Shown here in pieces: positions 17,805 to 26,272 of a stretch of 64,000 nucleotides of DNA. Source of the stretch: Hyphomonadaceae bacterium UBA7672. GTDB lineage: Bacteria; Pseudomonadota; Alphaproteobacteria; Caulobacterales; Hyphomonadaceae. The notes beneath the pieces are model-generated. The model had not been told where the DNA came from, made no database searches, and saw only the letters and a program-made list of their open reading frames with translations. The DNA is taken from assembly GCA_002483135.1 (NCBI GenBank), contig DLHI01000024.1:124001-188000 (forward strand). The letters are read 5' to 3'. How positions within the stretch are numbered: position 1 is the stretch's first letter; each line of letters opens with the position of its first letter. Made by a program: the position numbers and the translations under genes.

Positions 17805-19480
17805 ATTGGCTTCGGCAACCGCTTAGGAATGACCGACGCCGCCTTGTCGATCATGGCATCCGCAATCTCCTGCTCGCCCGAGACGATCAGGTCAGCGCCA
17901 AGCTCACGCAGATGCTCAACCTCGGCGTCCGAGTGCGCGCGCGCATAAACCTTCACATTGGGATTCAGATCGCGCGCCAGTTCCACGATGCCCCCGGCTT
18001 CAAAGCCGTTGGGCACCGTCACAAAGATCAGGTCCGCCTTGTCCGCGCCCGCCGCCAGCATCGATTCGCGCGAAATGCCATTTCCCAGCACCGCCGAAAT
18101 ACCTTGGCCTTGCAGCGTCTCAACCAGATCTGGACGGTCTTCGATCACCGAATAGGTCGCTTGCGCGGCATCGAGCGACTTCCCGATCAGCGAACCGACA
18201 CGGCCAAATCCCACGATCACCACGCGCTTGGGTGCAACTGGCGCCTGCACAGGTGGAGTCGGCGCCGGTGCTGGCTCGGCCTTGCGCGTCCGCGCCCCCA
18301 GCATCGCGTACACGAACGGGTTCAGCACAATCGAAATGATCGCCCCACCAAGGATGACATTGCGTACCTCCGCGGGGATCAGGTTCAGCTGCAGGCCCAC
18401 GCCCGCCAGGATGAACGAGAACTCGCCCACCTGCGCGCGCGCCGCCGTGACGGCCGCAGCCGCCTCCTGCGTCTGCCCGAACAGCCGAAGCAGGCCAAGG
18501 CTTAGCGCCGTCCTGAACACCAGCACGATGCCCACCGTAGCGACCAGTGGCCAGGGATTGGCGATGAACACGCTGGGGTCGAACAGCATCCCAACTGAAA
18601 CAAAGAACAGCACGGCAAAGGCGTCGCGCAGCGGCAACGTCTCGTTCGCCGCCTGTTGCGACAACTCGCTCTCCGCCATGATCAAGCCAGCGAACAACGC
18701 GCCCAGTGCAACGGAAATCCCGAACAAGGCGGAGGCCGCATAGGCAACCCCCAGCGCAATCGCCAGCACGCACAGCCGGAACAGCTCCCGCGAGCCCATG
18801 TGCACCACACGATGCAGCACCCACGGAACCACGCGCTTGCCGGCAACCAGCATGATCACCGCAAACACCGCGATCTTGCCGAGTGTCAGCGCAATAGCCA
18901 GTCCGATGTCCTGCATCTGAAGCACAGTGATCGCCTCGCCATTGACCACCTGGCTGCGGATCTGCGCCCACGTCGGCAGCAGCACCATGGCGACAACCAT
19001 CGCCACATCTTCCACCACCAGCCAGCCAACGGTCAGCTTGCCGCGTTCGCTCTGTGTCACCCGCCGGTCCTGCAGGTTACGCAGCGAGACAACCGTCGAC
19101 GCCACAGACAGCGACAGCCCGAACACCACCCCCGCCTCGATCCCCCAGCCGAACAGCAGCGCCACGCCAACGCCGGCTGCAACCGTGCCCGTGATCATCA
19201 GCAGCGTCATCGGAACAGCGACGGCGCGAACGGACATCAGGTCGCGCGGCGAAAAATGCAGACCGACGCCGAACATCAGCAGGATCACGCCGACATCAGC
19301 CACTTCCTGCGCCAGCGCTTCGTCAGCCGTGAACCCCGGCGTAAACGGCCCGATCAGCACCCCGGCGACCAGATATCCCAGCAGCGGCGACAGCTTCAGC
19401 CGACTCGCAATTGCCCCGAAAACGAACGCCAGGCCAAAGCCAATGGCCAGAAGCGCAATCAGTGGCGAGTCATGAGACAC
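17801..19480 (-). CDS. CPA2 cation:proton antiporter with TrkA-N domain (YbaL-like)
   Basis: From the GTG at 19480 the protein has 559 residues, matching the E. coli YbaL length. That start also aligns with YbaL (HDSPLIALLAIGFGLAF); a GTG at 19531 is an alternative. About twelve membrane helices with family motifs (SPLLGYLVAGVLIGPFTPG, VILLMFGVGLHFS) are followed by a cytoplasmic Rossmann TrkA-N domain starting at RVVIVGFGRVGSLIG. It probably moves K+ or Na+ against protons under nucleotide control. No TrkA-C domain is seen. It lies in the first gap of the GTA cluster but shares the GTA strand. Confidence 0.9.
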   Translation of the reverse strand: MSHDSPLIALLAIGFGLAFVFGAIASRLKLSPLLGYLVAGVLIGPFTPGFTADEALAQEVADVGVILLMFGVGLHFSPRDLMSVRAVAVPMTLLMITGTVAAGVGVALLFGWGIEAGVVFGLSLSVASTVVSLRNLQDRRVTQSERGKLTVGWLVVEDVAMVVAMVLLPTWAQIRSQVVNGEAITVLQMQDIGLAIALTLGKIAVFAVIMLVAGKRVVPWVLHRVVHMGSRELFRLCVLAIALGVAYAASALFGISVALGALFAGLIMAESELSQQAANETLPLRDAFAVLFFVSVGMLFDPSVFIANPWPLVATVGIVLVFRTALSLGLLRLFGQTQEAAAAVTAARAQVGEFSFILAGVGLQLNLIPAEVRNVILGGAIISIVLNPFVYAMLGARTRKAEPAPAPTPPVQAPVAPKRVVIVGFGRVGSLIGKSLDAAQATYSVIEDRPDLVETLQGQGISAVLGNGISRESMLAAGADKADLIFVTVPNGFEAGGIVELARDLNPNVKVYARAHSDAEVEHLRELGADLIVSGEQEIADAMIDKAASVIPKRLPKPI

Positions 19481-19687
19481 TGATCGGGACGCCCTTCCTG
19501 CAAATGGCCAGACAAGCGCCGCGCGAAACACGGCACGAACACCACGTGAATCGAACTTTGGCAGATCGCTGAATCACAATGCAAGATAATCGTGACGGGC
19601 GCCGCCGATCACGGAATTCTTGAAGGCCCGGACAAGCCGTCCTTAACGATGTTGTGCGAGCAAACGGCTCCGAGGAAGGCGTTGAGC

Positions 19688-20179
19688 ATGCAGTTTCGTC
19701 GAACCAGGCGCCTGCGCATCATCTCGGGCGCCAGCCTGCTGCTGTTCCTTACTGGCTTGCCGCTCGTGCTGGGGCTCACCCGTCCGCAAGAGCCCGGCCT
19801 TGGCGAGATGCCTGGAGTCGTTGTCGTCTATGCATCTGGCCTCGCATCGCTGGGATGGGCCGGGATTGTGGCCGCATTCCTCGCAGTCCTGCTGGGCGGC
19901 TGGGTCATCCAGAGCCAGCGCCGCGAAGTGCACCTCCGGTATCTGGGCGCAAACGCGCGCCGCCGGCACAACCTGACCGAACTCTCCCGCACGCTCGCCA
20001 CTATCCTCGGCGCCGCGGGTCTGATCATCGGCAGCTTGTCGGGCCTCTACGCCGCCATGATGCACGCCCGGCCTGACCTCTACGCCAGCCTGCCGCTACC
20101 CTTCCTCACGCCCCAACTTGCGCTGGCCTGCCTGTTGGGTGGCGGCGCGCTATACGCCGCGGGCCGCGTCGGTCGCTAG
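19688..20179 (+). CDS. Hypothetical integral membrane protein
   Basis: The protein has 163 residues from the ATG at 19688, which has AGGAAGG eight bases upstream. Four hydrophobic segments are visible: about 10-30, 45-70, 102-122 and 136-155. The loop between the second and third is basic (QSQRREVHLRYLGANARRRH). I do not recognise the family. It is convergent with, and overlaps by 4 bp, the GTA gp8 gene. Its promoter would lie between it and the divergent antiporter gene. Confidence 0.7.
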   Translation: MQFRRTRRLRIISGASLLLFLTGLPLVLGLTRPQEPGLGEMPGVVVVYASGLASLGWAGIVAAFLAVLLGGWVIQSQRREVHLRYLGANARRRHNLTELSRTLATILGAAGLIIGSLSGLYAAMMHARPDLYASLPLPFLTPQLALACLLGGGALYAAGRVGR

Positions 20180-20586
20180 CTTTCCCGCTCCACGATCACC
20201 CGCACCCGCAGGATCGCGCGCCATCGCCCAATGGCTTCCCGTACCGCATCCGCGAACACCGGCAGCATCAACACACACCGCCATCCCTCCATGGCGAGAC
20301 TTGCCGCTCCCAGAGCCCGCCGCACTTCCGTTATCGCTGCGCGTGCGCTCCGTCCGCCCTCGTCACGCGAGGAGACAACAAGATCGACCGTCACGATCGC
20401 ACCCTCAACGCCGGCGGAATTGTTCGGCTGGCTCTGCATCCGCGCTACCTCAAGATAGGGATACCCTGGGAGGGGGCTGCCGATCTCGAGCAGCCGCAAA
20501 GGATCACCCAAAGCCGTCGTCACACCTGCATCCGCCGCCAGTGCGGCAAGTATCGCGCCTTCAAGCGCCGCCTCGGCTCCGCTCAC
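20176..20586 (-). CDS. GTA gp8: tail terminator protein (DUF3168)
   Basis: This is a DUF3168-type protein: ALEGAILAALAADAGVTTALGDPLRL, PYPYLEV-like segment, TVDLVVSSRDEGGRSARAAI and a C-terminal strand ILRVRVIVERE. The GTG at 20586 overlaps the gp6 stop in a GTGA; a GTG at 20604 is also possible. The product is about 136 residues. It caps the tail and joins it to the head. In RcGTA a gp7 head-closure gene lies between gp6 and gp8; here gp6 and gp8 touch, so gp7 is missing. Confidence 0.85.
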   Translation of the reverse strand: MSGAEAALEGAILAALAADAGVTTALGDPLRLLEIGSPLPGYPYLEVARMQSQPNNSAGVEGAIVTVDLVVSSRDEGGRSARAAITEVRRALGAASLAMEGWRCVLMLPVFADAVREAIGRWRAILRVRVIVERES

Positions 20587-21155
20587 AGCCGCACCCTGCG
20601 CCACGGAGACACGAGGGCAGCCACGTCGTCGGGCAGGCGCGTCGGCCGCCCGTCCGCATGGCGTGTCTCATAGATGTGCGCCGTCATCCGCTTCACAGCC
20701 AGACGCAAACTGTCCGCCACATCACTGGCGTCGGTCCCGAAGCCGGCGACATAATCGATCTCGATGACCCGGCCCGGGCCTGTCCACGGCAGCGACCCGG
20801 ACACCCATGAAAGCCGCGCAGCCCGCCCCGGCGCCAGACTGAACTGCGCCGTCAGATCTTCCGGCACGCCATCGCGAACGATCCGCACGGCCTCCAGCGA
20901 CAATGCCGGCCTCACCGGCAACGTCATCCGCCGCCGCGAATGCAGCACCATCGGCCACCCATCCAGCGTCACCCGCAGCGTGCGCGAGATCAGCGCAAGC
21001 CCGATCGCATCCTCGATCGCCCTCCGCGCCGCCGCGACCAGTTCGGTCACCAACCCGTCCTCGCCTGCGCCCGTAATGCGCAGGAACGCCTTTGCTTCCG
21101 CCAGCCCAACGGGCTCGGCTGCTGGCTCCGCCAGCGTCGTAATATTCATTGCCAT
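20583..21155 (-). CDS. GTA gp6: head-tail connector (phiE125 gp8 family)
   Basis: The protein has 190 residues. An N-terminal connector motif (EPVGLAEAKAFLRITGAGEDGLV then AARRAIEDAIG) is followed by beta sequence (LDGWPMVLHSRRRMTLP) and the typical C-terminal helices (SLRLAVKRMTAHIYETR). It forms a ring below the portal. An ATG six bases further in (21149) has a better spaced AGGTG and may be the true start. It overlaps gp8. Upstream, 119 bp of divergent promoter region separate it from an SDR gene on the other strand; the capsid gene that should precede it is 5 kb away. Confidence 0.9.
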   Translation of the reverse strand: MAMNITTLAEPAAEPVGLAEAKAFLRITGAGEDGLVTELVAAARRAIEDAIGLALISRTLRVTLDGWPMVLHSRRRMTLPVRPALSLEAVRIVRDGVPEDLTAQFSLAPGRAARLSWVSGSLPWTGPGRVIEIDYVAGFGTDASDVADSLRLAVKRMTAHIYETRHADGRPTRLPDDVAALVSPWRRVRL

Positions 21156-21274
21156 TCACCTGAATTGCCGGATTGATTTGCGCGTCAGGGACCGGCTGCC
21201 CTCACGTCACGGCTAGGCGCGAGCGCTTAGCCGTCTTAAAGCTTCCGCAAACGTCAATTGCTTGAGGAAACGCA

Positions 21275-22057
21275 ATGAAACTCGACAGCTCGATCTCAGC
21301 CATCGTCACCGGCGGCGCCTCGGGCCTTGGTGGCGCAACCGTCAGGGCGTTGCGCGCGCACGGCGTGAAGGTCGCCATCTTCGACATGAACGAGAAAACC
21401 GGCGTGCCCTTCGCCGCCGAGACCGGCTCTGTCTACTGCAACGTCAACGTCACGAATGACGCCTCGGTCGACGCTGGCTTCGCGCAAGCTCGCGCCGCCA
21501 ACGGCCAGGAACGCATCCTCGTCAACTGCGCCGGCACCGGAAACGCCTTCAAGACCGCCGGCCGCAACAAGGAGACCGGCGAGATCAAGTCATTCCCGAT
21601 CGACCAGTTCGACCGGATCATCCAGATCAACCTCGTCGGCACATTCCGCTGCATCGCCAAATCCGCCGCCGGCATGCTCACGCTCGACGTCCTGCCGGAC
21701 GGTGATCGCGGCGCCATCGTCAACACCGCCTCCGTCGCCGCAGAAGATGGCCAGATCGGGCAGGCGGCCTACTCCGCCTCCAAGGGCGGCGTCATCGGCA
21801 TGACCTTGCCCATCGCCCGCGACCTCTCGACGGAGAGCATCCGCGTCAACACCATCCTGCCGGGCCTGTTCAACACCCCGCTGCTCGCCGGCGCACCGGA
21901 GAACGTGAAGGCCGCGCTCGCCGCCACCGTTCTCAACCCCAAGCGCCTCGGCGCGCCCGACGAGTACGCCAGCCTCGCCCTGCAGATGATCCAGAACGGA
22001 TACTTCAACGGCGAAAGCGTCCGCCTCGACGGCGGCATCCGCATGCAACCGAGATAG
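21275..22057 (+). CDS. Short-chain dehydrogenase/reductase (type II 3-hydroxyacyl-CoA dehydrogenase-like)
   Basis: The protein has 260 residues and is a classical SDR: cofactor loop TGGASGLG near residue 12, NCAG around residue 86, catalytic serine in NTASVAAEDGQ and YSASKGG. The long insertion GRNKETGEIKSFPIDQFDR and overall pattern resemble HSD10-like 3-hydroxyacyl-CoA dehydrogenases that use NAD. GAGGAAA lies just before the start. It probably acts in fatty or branched-chain acyl-CoA oxidation. It is an insertion in the GTA cluster on the opposite strand. Confidence 0.92.
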   Translation: MKLDSSISAIVTGGASGLGGATVRALRAHGVKVAIFDMNEKTGVPFAAETGSVYCNVNVTNDASVDAGFAQARAANGQERILVNCAGTGNAFKTAGRNKETGEIKSFPIDQFDRIIQINLVGTFRCIAKSAAGMLTLDVLPDGDRGAIVNTASVAAEDGQIGQAAYSASKGGVIGMTLPIARDLSTESIRVNTILPGLFNTPLLAGAPENVKAALAATVLNPKRLGAPDEYASLALQMIQNGYFNGESVRLDGGIRMQPR

Positions 22058-22068
22058 CCGACGCAGTT

Positions 22069-22092
22069 CTTCCCCCGCCAACGCGGGGGAAG
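22069..22092 (+). terminator. Perfect 10-bp hairpin after the SDR gene
   Basis: Arms cttcccccgc (22069-22078) and gcgggggaag (22083-22092) pair perfectly around the loop caac, 11 bp after the SDR stop. There is no T tract, so it may be a weak terminator, an mRNA 3' stabiliser or a dispersed palindromic repeat. Confidence 0.5.
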
Positions 22093-22149
22093 TAGCCTGG
22101 AGGCCGGATGCGCGCGTCACAGGGGACCGCATCACAGGGGACTCCGCCA

Positions 22150-22611
22150 ATGACGATCGAGCTTGAGCCCGTCGGTTACGTCCGCACGACGCGCGCAGTC
22201 CCCATCGACGACAACTGGGACGCTGAAACCACACGCATCGAACTCGACACCACACGCTTCACGGCCGATGCCCTGCTCAGCCTCGACAGCTTCAGCCACG
22301 TCGAAATCCTCTACTGGTTCCACCATCAAGAGGCCGCAACGCCAGTCCTCGGCGCCCGTCACCCACGTGGCAACAAGGCCTGGCCGCTCGTCGGCATCTT
22401 CGCCCAGCGCGGCAAGAACCGCCCCAATCGTATTGGCCTGACCATCTGCCGCGTCCTCAAGGTCGACGGCGCGACGCTGCACGTCTCCGGCCTTGACGCC
22501 ATCGACGGCACGCCGGTGCTGGACATCAAACCCTGGATGTCGGGCTTCGCGCCGCGCGGTGAAATCCGCGAACCCGAATGGTCACGCCAGCTTATGGCCG
22601 GATACTGGTAG
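22150..22611 (+). CDS. TsaA/TrmO-like domain protein
   Basis: The protein has 153 residues from the ATG at 22150. It contains a TsaA-like beta-barrel (also called the UPF0066/VirR domain): ELEPVGYVRTTR, SHVEILYWFHH, HPRGNKAWPLVGIFAQRGKNRPNRIGLT and LDIKPWM. The best-known member, TrmO, uses S-adenosylmethionine to methylate t6A37 of tRNA. This protein lacks TrmO's C-terminal extension, so its substrate may differ. Upstream, the phrase tcacagggga occurs twice (about 22118-22141), which may blur the start choice. Confidence 0.85.
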   Translation: MTIELEPVGYVRTTRAVPIDDNWDAETTRIELDTTRFTADALLSLDSFSHVEILYWFHHQEAATPVLGARHPRGNKAWPLVGIFAQRGKNRPNRIGLTICRVLKVDGATLHVSGLDAIDGTPVLDIKPWMSGFAPRGEIREPEWSRQLMAGYW

Positions 22612-22620
22612 AAACGCCAA

Positions 22621-22642
22621 CGGCGGGGATCGCTCCCCGCCG
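22621..22642. terminator. Bidirectional hairpin between convergent TsaA-like and TonB receptor genes
   Basis: Arms cggcgggga (22621-22629) and tccccgccg (22634-22642) form a perfect 9-bp stem with loop tcgc between two convergent stops at 22611 and 22670. A short pyrimidine-rich run follows on the plus strand. A shared intrinsic terminator is likely. Confidence 0.6.
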
Positions 22643-22669
22643 CCGCTTCTCGCTCAGTTTCCTGGCGCC

Positions 22670-25084
22670 CTAGAAGTCTGCCGACACCGTCACCGACACC
22701 GTGCGCGGCGCCAGCGGCCGGAAGGACGGCGTCCCCGTCACCGACCCGCTGATGAAGGCAAGTTCGTCCTCGTCGAACACGTTCTCGACGTTTACGCGCG
22801 CCTTAAGCATGCCCAGCGGCCCGTGGCCGTCGCCCGTGCCGAAGTCGACATAGGCCGACACAACAGTGTAGCCCGGCACTTCATCGTTGTTCACGAACGT
22901 TGTGAACCGCGACGACTGATACTTCGCCGAGATATTGGCGACGATCCAGTCGGTTGGCTCCCACGTCGCACCCGCACCGATCACCCATTCCGGGCTATCG
23001 ACGAGCGTTTTGCCAGCCAGACAAAGCGTGGTGACTGTCTGGCCGGGCACACATACCGTGTTCAAGTAGTTCGGGACATCGTCCTGGAATGTCGTCTGGT
23101 TCCAGGTCAGGTTACCGTTGAAGTAGATTTGGTCGCCCAGAAACTCAGGCCGCCACGCGCCGGTCAATTCGACGCCATAGGCCTCAACGCCGCCCACGCT
23201 CTGATAGAACGTCTCCGTTCCACCCACCTGGCCTGGCAAAGGCGCGGCGAAGCTCTCGATCCGGTTGTCGAACGTCGTGTAGTACGCGGCAACCGAACCA
23301 TAGAGCTCGCCTCGCGTCGTCCGCGCTCCGATCTCGAAGTTCTCGGACTCCTCCGCCGCAGGCGCTGGAACAAACGCCGACGAATTCGGCACGGTCGAGA
23401 AGATGTCGTCCGTTCCGCGCGGAAGCGCATAGTTCTGCGAGTACGAGGCAAAAAGCTGCTCGTGATCGGTGACATCGTAGACCGCGCCGATCATAGGCAG
23501 GAAGTTGTCTTCGTAAGTCTCTTCGATGAACTGCGGTCCAAATCCGGGTACGCCAACACCGCCGCTCACCATGTAGAAGTCGTTGAAGTTGCGATACCCG
23601 TCGATCGAATAGTCGACCTTCAACGACTTCACGCCCACTTCCACGTTCAGCTTGTCGTCAAGAAGGCTGATCGTGTCCTTGATGAACAGCTGCGTGGTCT
23701 CGCGCGTCGATTCATACTGCCGCCAGTAGTATACGATTTCGTCCAGCAGGATGCGGCCCGTCTGGATGCCGCCCTCATGGTTCACCCGGCGCGTGAACCG
23801 GCTGTAGTCGTCGTCCTCGAACCACACACCCGCCTCAAGCGTGTGATTGGCGATCTCGTATTCGCCCTTCACCACTACGCCGTTGCGCGCGCCGCCCACA
23901 TTGGTCACGCCGAACGCAACGCCCCGCGGCGCAGTCACGGCCAGTCCGGCCTGACTCTGCCGCAGATATCGCCCATAGAGCGACGTCGCGCTGTTCGGAT
24001 CGCCATAGGCCTCCGGCGAAGAGCCCCAGCCATCCTTGTCCTCGTGATACGCTGTGGCGGTGATCGACGCGTCATCGCCAATCGGCGTGTAGAATGTCAG
24101 GCCATACAGCGAATCCGTCCGCACATTGATGCGGTCCTGATACCAGTTCGTGATTGGCGAATAGGTGTATCCGGGCACGTTGTACACGAGCACATTGCCA
24201 AGCGGGCCCGGCGGCTGCGTGTAACTGTAACCGCAATCACGCCCGGGTCCCTGCGTTGCATCGAACGGGCATGTGGCCCCGTAATACTGCGCCTTCGTGA
24301 AGCTCGGCGAGTCGTAGTCATAGAAGTCGTTCGCCACCCATTTGAGGCTGACGAACGCCCCATCCCACAGGTCCATCTTGACCTTGGCCTCGGCGTGTTC
24401 ACGATCGATATAGCCGCCGCCGCGCCACTGGTCGCTGTCCAGCTTCGTGCGGCTCGCATACGCCGACACCGGCCCCAGCTTGCCGCTATTCACCTTGATG
24501 AAGGACCGGTTGAGGCTGTCATCGCCCCACGTCTGCGAGATCGTCGCGCCGAACTCATCGCTCGGGTCGATCGAGCGATACTCAACGATGGGGCCCAACG
24601 AAGAGTAAGCCGGCTGCGAAACGTCGCCGGCGCCGGGCGAGGCCACAACCGCACTCAGATTCTCGTTGTCGACATAGCGAAACACCGGGCTCCCACCGAA
24701 CGCATCGGACCGGCCCAGCGGAATTCCATCCAGCACGAATGCAATCTGCTGCAGGTTGAAGGCCCGCACCGTCACTGAGTTCCCAAACTCGTAGAGACCC
24801 AACGCGCCTTCGGTCTGAACGTTGAATCCGGGGAGGGATTCAAGCATCTTCAGGCCCGAAATGCCCGCTGGCGCAGACAGCAGCGCTTCGCGCGTCACCG
24901 CAACGACATTGCTCGCCTCGTTGAGGCCGACCGCCTCGTCCGCATCACTCAGTCGTCGTCCCTGGATGACCACGACATCATCGTCATCGGGCTGCGGCGC
25001 CGCTTCTTGGCCATACGCAGCCGCACTCAGTGCGCTCATGGAGCAGAACCCCATCAGCGCGGCCTTCACTACAAACGCTCGCAT
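22670..25084 (-). CDS. TonB-dependent outer-membrane receptor
   Basis: The protein has 804 residues from the ATG at 25084 (GAGG six bases upstream). A signal peptide ends near AAAYGQ. A TonB box-like segment (DDDVVVIQGRR) follows, then a plug domain (VRAFNLQQIAFVLDGIPLGRS) and a long beta-barrel with alternating strands ending in the aromatic F that the BAM machinery recognises. It imports a large substrate across the outer membrane using TonB energy; the substrate cannot be told, and no siderophore or sugar genes are adjacent. It lies in the second gap of the GTA cluster. The 231 bp upstream is non-coding and holds a small GC-rich hairpin near 25291-25309. Confidence 0.93.
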   Translation of the reverse strand: MRAFVVKAALMGFCSMSALSAAAYGQEAAPQPDDDDVVVIQGRRLSDADEAVGLNEASNVVAVTREALLSAPAGISGLKMLESLPGFNVQTEGALGLYEFGNSVTVRAFNLQQIAFVLDGIPLGRSDAFGGSPVFRYVDNENLSAVVASPGAGDVSQPAYSSLGPIVEYRSIDPSDEFGATISQTWGDDSLNRSFIKVNSGKLGPVSAYASRTKLDSDQWRGGGYIDREHAEAKVKMDLWDGAFVSLKWVANDFYDYDSPSFTKAQYYGATCPFDATQGPGRDCGYSYTQPPGPLGNVLVYNVPGYTYSPITNWYQDRINVRTDSLYGLTFYTPIGDDASITATAYHEDKDGWGSSPEAYGDPNSATSLYGRYLRQSQAGLAVTAPRGVAFGVTNVGGARNGVVVKGEYEIANHTLEAGVWFEDDDYSRFTRRVNHEGGIQTGRILLDEIVYYWRQYESTRETTQLFIKDTISLLDDKLNVEVGVKSLKVDYSIDGYRNFNDFYMVSGGVGVPGFGPQFIEETYEDNFLPMIGAVYDVTDHEQLFASYSQNYALPRGTDDIFSTVPNSSAFVPAPAAEESENFEIGARTTRGELYGSVAAYYTTFDNRIESFAAPLPGQVGGTETFYQSVGGVEAYGVELTGAWRPEFLGDQIYFNGNLTWNQTTFQDDVPNYLNTVCVPGQTVTTLCLAGKTLVDSPEWVIGAGATWEPTDWIVANISAKYQSSRFTTFVNNDEVPGYTVVSAYVDFGTGDGHGPLGMLKARVNVENVFDEDELAFISGSVTGTPSFRPLAPRTVSVTVSADF

Positions 25085-25315
25085 CAATCGCCTCTGTTCT
25101 TTTCTTCGTCCCAGCAGCCGCGTCCCGGCACGGCCATTCGGGAAACAAGACGAGCCAAACGCAAGAACAGAGGCGATCTGCGCGTCAGCGTTGTCGAGGA
25201 TGCTTGAGTGAGTTGCAGTCAGGAGCGCCCATCGCACTGAAATTCAGCGCACGGATCATCCAGCCATCATTGCCCACACATTGTGATTGCCCGCGCGAAG
25301 CCGCGGGAACCGGAG

Positions 25316-25693
25316 CTAGTCCTGTCCGCGCGAGGAGCCCGTGGCGTCGTCAATCGCGAACCGCCACTTGCCGTCGCCGCCCCGCTTGAGCACTTCAAGC
25401 GACACGCCGTCCATCTCGATCCAGCCCTCGCCGTTCAGCATTTCCCAGCGCAGCTTGCAGACAGCCACATCCCCCGCCACCAGCACGCTGTCGTACTTGC
25501 CTTTCAGCTTGAACGGCGCAGACAGCATGCCGGCCATGGCCGCCTTGATCTGATCAGCCCCGTGGGCGACGGTCTCGCCATCCATCGTGAAGGCCGCATC
25601 CGGCGCATAAAGCGACAGCATCCCGGCCTCGTCGCGGTCATTGAACAGCCGAACGAAGGTTTCCGCCATGTCTTCCGGCGACGCTACGCCCAT
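25316..25693 (-). CDS. SnoaL-like/NTF2-fold protein, first copy
   Basis: The protein has 125 residues from the ATG at 25693, which has AAGGGGAG seven bases upstream. It has an NTF2-like cone fold pattern: DMAETFVRLFNDRDEAGMLSL, YAPDAAFTMDGETVAHGAD, and late strands VAVCKLRWEML and WRFAIDDATG. Such proteins act as small hydrolases/isomerases or ligand binders; no catalytic set can be assigned. It is a tandem paralogue of the gene 78 bp upstream and shares its ending pattern (WRF-IDDA-G-SR). Confidence 0.85.
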   Translation of the reverse strand: MGVASPEDMAETFVRLFNDRDEAGMLSLYAPDAAFTMDGETVAHGADQIKAAMAGMLSAPFKLKGKYDSVLVAGDVAVCKLRWEMLNGEGWIEMDGVSLEVLKRGGDGKWRFAIDDATGSSRGQD

Positions 25694-25771
25694 GCTGTGC
25701 TCCCCTTGAACGGTATTGAATCGTGCGACCGGCATCTTCCCGATGCGCCGCCCAAGATCAAGCTGGTTCGT

Positions 25772-26146
25772 CTAGGGCGCGCGGCTGCCGCCGCCGGCGT
25801 CATCGATGATGAACCGCCACATCCCGTCCGGCCCCAGGCGCTGTACTTCGGCCGATACCCCGCTCGCCACGACGGCGCCGCTCTTGTCGAACATCTCCCA
25901 CGCCACCCGGGTCAGCGCGGTGTCGTCCGCCACGACCGCGTCCACGGTCTTACCGCGCATCTGGAAGCCAGCCAGCATGAAACCTTCGACCGCCCGCTTG
26001 ATTTGCTCGGGTCCCACGGCCCTGTCCTGGCCATTGTAGGTGAAGATCGCGTCGTCGAAGTAAAGCGCCGCAAACCCCGTCGCATCGCCCGCGTTGAAAC
26101 GCTCAAAAAACAGCTGCGCTGTCAGCTTGGGGGACGATGATCCCAT
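25772..26146 (-). CDS. SnoaL-like/NTF2-fold protein, second copy
   Basis: The protein has 124 residues with the same NTF2-like layout as its neighbour: LTAQLFFERFNAGDATGFAAL, YFDDAIFTYNGQDRAVGPEQI, then ALTRVAWEMFD and WRFIIDDAGGGSR. The two genes probably arose by tandem duplication and form one unit. The ligand is unknown. It lies downstream of the capsid gene, separated from it by a terminator-like hairpin. Confidence 0.85.
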   Translation of the reverse strand: MGSSSPKLTAQLFFERFNAGDATGFAALYFDDAIFTYNGQDRAVGPEQIKRAVEGFMLAGFQMRGKTVDAVVADDTALTRVAWEMFDKSGAVVASGVSAEVQRLGPDGMWRFIIDDAGGGSRAP

Positions 26147-26185
26147 TCATGGTCTCCAGTATGCCTGCAGAAAGCTAAACACTGT

Positions 26186-26214
26186 CGGCGCCGCCGTCGA
26201 GGTCGGCGGCGCCG
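26186..26214 (-). terminator. GC-rich hairpin after the GTA capsid gene
   Basis: Arms cggcgccgccg (26186-26196) and cggcggcgccg (26204-26214) pair perfectly over 11 bp with a 7-base loop, between the capsid stop at 26273 and the SnoaL-like start at 26146. The downstream side on the minus strand is only weakly T-rich. It probably ends or attenuates the capsid transcript. Confidence 0.5.
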
Positions 26215-26272
26215 CGCGTTGTTTGGACTAGCAGAGGTTCGAGCTTTTCGCCTTCACCTAAGGCTCCGATGG

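Noticed and set aside
22493..24778. 761-codon plus-strand open frame
   Set aside because: Antisense to the TonB receptor; composition is R/H/V rich without domains.
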